Assembly (NCBI GenBank): GCA_900618425.1
Contig: UZAN01041024.1
Coordinates: forward strand, 26,332-50,517
DNA from: Echinostoma caproni
Taxonomy: Eukaryota > Platyhelminthes > Trematoda > Plagiorchiida > Echinostomatidae
DNA length: 24,186 nucleotides
Direction: 5' to 3'
The position numbers and the translations under genes were made by a program. The notes beneath the pieces are model-generated. The model did no database searches. It saw nothing but the letters and a program-made list of their open reading frames with translations, and had not been told where the DNA came from. Each line of letters opens with the position of its first letter. Within the stretch, counting starts at the first letter, position 1. Below, one piece after another: positions 21,414-24,186 of this stretch.

Positions 21414-23953
21414 GTTTGGGAGAAAGAGGTAGGATTTCGCCATGTTAAAAACACTGCTGTGAATAAATGAATGGGATGATGAATGTGAGCCGATAATCAA
21501 GTGACATCACTTGCGGCATTTGGATTTACCATCAAATATTGTCAGTCATCGATCAGAGTGATTCCGGTGAACTGTAATCGGCAGACCAACATGACCAAAA
21601 TGTGTGTGCACATTCTTTCCTCCAAGTCATAGTTTGATTCTCGTAGATTTTCTTTCATCCACTTCCTTTTTTGGTACGTTTCCGACTGAGAAATTAAATT
21701 TTGGGTGGGATGCGTAACACGAACTCAAATTATTGCAATTTGCAAAGGTCAAACACGATGAATATTCTCCATTCAGTCTTTATATTACTTGCTTATAGTG
21801 ATTTCATGCGATGACACCTAGTAAATGCGATTGAAATACTAATATTCTCAATCTATCTTCTACATGAAGTTATCAAATCTATGAATCTGATATTTGCACA
21901 CAAGGTGTAAATCAATCAGCAAAGCCAGACGTTTGTGAGATAGGATCTGGGATAATGTAAATCGGTCCGTCCCCGATGGGAGATGCAAAGCGCTCAGAAC
22001 TACACTTCTGGATGTGGAAAAAGCAAACAACAAGTGAGGATTTCTTTACGACCAAGATCTGTCACAGTAAGGTTATTGAACCGGATTGTCACAATGTTCT
22101 CTGAGGTGACTATGGTAATGGACAAACCAAGCCCAAAGGCAGGTACTATAATGAGTATTGTATGGTTAGACTGCAGNCTCGAACTAACAGCTCATAAACA
22201 CAATAGGAAATTCGATAAATTAGTCACTCCCCTCGTTTTGATTCAATGCTGAAAATGCGCGAGAAGCTGATTTTCAAGAGACTCGACAAGAAGTTTGTGA
22301 TTTTCAAGTTCATTTTGAATGTCCGACAGATTTTCTTGATATTAGGCAGTTTTCCCCACGATTTCCTTCGTTTCCTCCTACAGGTTAAAGAGTCACAGCT
22401 TGTGATTGAGGGGCCACTACTCTAGACCGTCGCACTTGCGGGTTAAACGAGGAGCTTGATGTTACTGTCACATTGGTGTGTATGTGTGCACTATAAGTNT
22501 GCAACAATTCAGTTTTTACAAGCTTCACTGGAATCAGCCGCGCTATTCATCAATTAGGCGACTATGTGGAACCAGTTTCGACACTCGCTTTTTCCCCGAT
22601 CAGGCTAGCTGAACAAAGACGTGTGTTTGAAACATGTCACGCTCAGCCACATGAGGTTTATCCAATAAGGACATCAGAAATTAGACATAACCAGGTATAT
22701 CTGGTTATATGTAACTAGGTGGATGAACCTGCCAAGAAGACCGATTATTCATCGTCGGAGATTCTGATGGTAACCTTGTTTGAGCTGCTTGGGCTCATAT
22801 GCACAGAAAAAATAGGTGCCAAATACCATAGACCATTCCATTTCGCCAGTTCACCGAGCTCGGAGTTCATTTCACTCGAGCTACGAGAACCGATTTTCAA
22901 TACTGCAGACAATATTTGATAAGAAATAGAAACAATTGATGTAAGAATGGCATATTGACCTACTGTTGTTATAATTCCACGAGGTGGTACCTCGACAAGG
23001 ATAGTAGTTTAATATGAATAACGGCCAGGGTATCGATAAATTGACATACATAGAACAAAATGTCTCATTTGGAATGTCTTCAGAATTCCCACAAGCACAC
23101 AGGAACGATCCAGTAGTAGATACGCATTCTTGAAGTTACCATAAGGTACACAGCATTTCGCTCCAACAGATCTTGTTCATTTTTGACCGTTGAAAGAAAC
23201 CGCCAATTGAATCCTTTTGCGAACTACTCACAAATGTGAGTAGCATCTTACAACACTGTGATAGAGGAAACTCGCATGATTGCCACTGTGGAAAACGGAT
23301 TCATTTTTACCGATCTTGAATAACCAGAAAAACTTGAGTCTCCGTAACATGAGTCATAAGTCCCACGAAATTGCTTGGTTCGTCGGTTCTCGCTACATTG
23401 TTACTATTGATTTTCATCGAAAACCGAACTATTTTGGCTCAATCCCATGGGCAGAACCAATTCTTTAAGAAGTTCGTATGTGAAGATCATGCTGAAGTGT
23501 TCTCTGGGAATGTGCATGTGAGAAATTTATTGTAACAGATCTATCCACAGTAGGGCAATCACTTTGAGCCTATTTTTCCAGATCATTATTGTCCAACACT
23601 TGTGATTTGTCCCCCCCCCCATGAACTAACCCTTTCATCAACCCAAACAGAACTTCCTCAGAATAGGAGCTTTAACTCAGTTACTTCTTATCATACGCGC
23701 CACAAAAAGCTAATAAAAAATATTTGAAACGTGATTCACTGAATAAGCACACTGTGACGTATGAAACTGACCTCGATAAAGTTATTGTGCGCTTTTAATG
23801 CACTAAATATGCGATGCATACGATTCGGATAAATCACGTGTGCTATTCCATTCGGAGTTGTTCTATTTTGGGGATCGGTATTGAGCGAATTCCGGAACTA
23901 CATTTCGAATTCCATTCACAATCCAACATTTGGCATCGTGGTCGGTCTACTGA
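21414..23953. other. Intergenic region, nothing recognised
   Basis: Open frames on both strands are short and without recognisable domains. Single ambiguous bases sit at 22177 and 22499, and a C10 homopolymer at 23611-23620. I see no RNA gene or repeat I can name, apart from a possible primer-binding-like segment near 23931 belonging to the element that follows. Confidence 0.6.
23931..23945 (+). other. Possible LTR-element primer-binding-like segment
   Basis: TGGCATCGTGGTCGG follows CCAACATT and precedes the gag-like frame by a few bases. In LTR retrotransposons a TGG-initial segment complementary to a tRNA 3' end lies between the left LTR and gag. The match to a tRNA was not tested and the upstream LTR is not evident, so this is a suggestion only. 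Confidence 0.2.
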
Positions 23954-24186
23954 ACAGTGAATTCGACTTCGTTAGAATCCCTTGACCTAAACTGCAGTGC
24001 ACGAGATATCGAGGATTATTTTGAACGTTTCGATATCTGGTGGTTGACTCGTTCAAAGTCCGATGAGGAGAATGAATCGGCGTTCTTTCTGAATGCTGCC
24101 CGTAAAAATGCTTATACTCGAATCAAGAACTTGGGTTATCCTTCTCCACTTGTTTCCGTACCGTACAAGGATTTAAAATTTCTCCA
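23954..24186 (+). mobile_element. Partial LTR-retrotransposon gag-like remnant (Ty3/Gypsy-type)
   Basis: An open frame runs from just after a TGA (23951-23953) to the window edge, 77 codons and still open. From 24005 it reads DIEDYFERFDIWW, then NESAFFLNAARKNAY, RIKNLGYPSPLVSVPY and KDLKFL. This pattern (Y-x-E/x-R-F-x-x-W, a middle FFLxxAxxxAY segment, then LPY-like x-x-L) is typical of the capsid part of Gag in Ty3/Gypsy elements, which are abundant in trematodes. No in-frame ATG is visible before it, so the start is lost, lies elsewhere, or the copy is decayed. Strand and family are well suggested; whether the element is intact beyond the edge cannot be seen. Confidence 0.65.

Noticed and set aside
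20413..22000. let-7 or lin-4 class microRNA sites as in nematode hbl-1
   Set aside because: No CTACCTC or CTCAGGGA was found. The nearest, CTACCCC near 20628, has a seed mismatch.

Overview
The window looks like draft genomic DNA of a parasitic flatworm, most likely a digenean trematode. The basis is one intron-rich developmental zinc-finger gene with introns up to 11.7 kb, moderate AT richness, many microsatellites, tRNA-derived repeat relics and a degenerate Ty3/Gypsy-type gag fragment at the right edge. Genus cannot be settled by eye. There is no bacterial-style gene packing, rRNA or CRISPR.

The one gene I can support is a hunchback (hb) orthologue on the plus strand, reconstructed from four exons whose splice phases all agree: 2031-2803, 3926-4075, 15793-16010 and 18613-20412 (stop TAA at 20410). 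The joined reading frame gives 979 residues plus one base of an upstream codon. It carries eight C2H2 fingers: six in a central block (ZF1-ZF6) and a C-terminal pair (ZF7-ZF8). ZF3-ZF6 and the C-terminal pair match the classical middle and C-terminal Hunchback fingers. ZF1 and ZF3 are each interrupted by an intron and only become valid C-x2-C-x12-H-x3-H fingers after splicing. The true start codon lies in an upstream exon that I could not identify.

Layout: 1-2030 is 5' flank or intron with simple repeats. 2031-20412 is hb with introns of 1.1, 11.7 and 2.6 kb. The 11.7-kb intron holds a 709-base assembly gap, a palindromic element built from ~21-bp sub-repeats, back-to-back hairpins, a 24-nt alternating purine/pyrimidine palindrome with two CACGTG boxes, and a tRNA-like relic. 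The 2.6-kb intron holds a tRNA-like SINE core enclosed by inverted repeats. 20413 to about 21.4 kb is probable 3' UTR, with a canonical Pumilio element 52 nt after the stop and an FBF-type PUF element 67 nt further on. 21.4-23.95 kb shows no gene. From 23954 to the edge there is a partial LTR-retrotransposon gag-like coding remnant.

Most interesting for follow-up: the PUF-type elements right after the hb stop codon (recalling Nanos/Pumilio control of Drosophila hunchback mRNA), the intronic 21-bp-unit palindrome, and the inverted-repeat-enclosed tRNA-like element.
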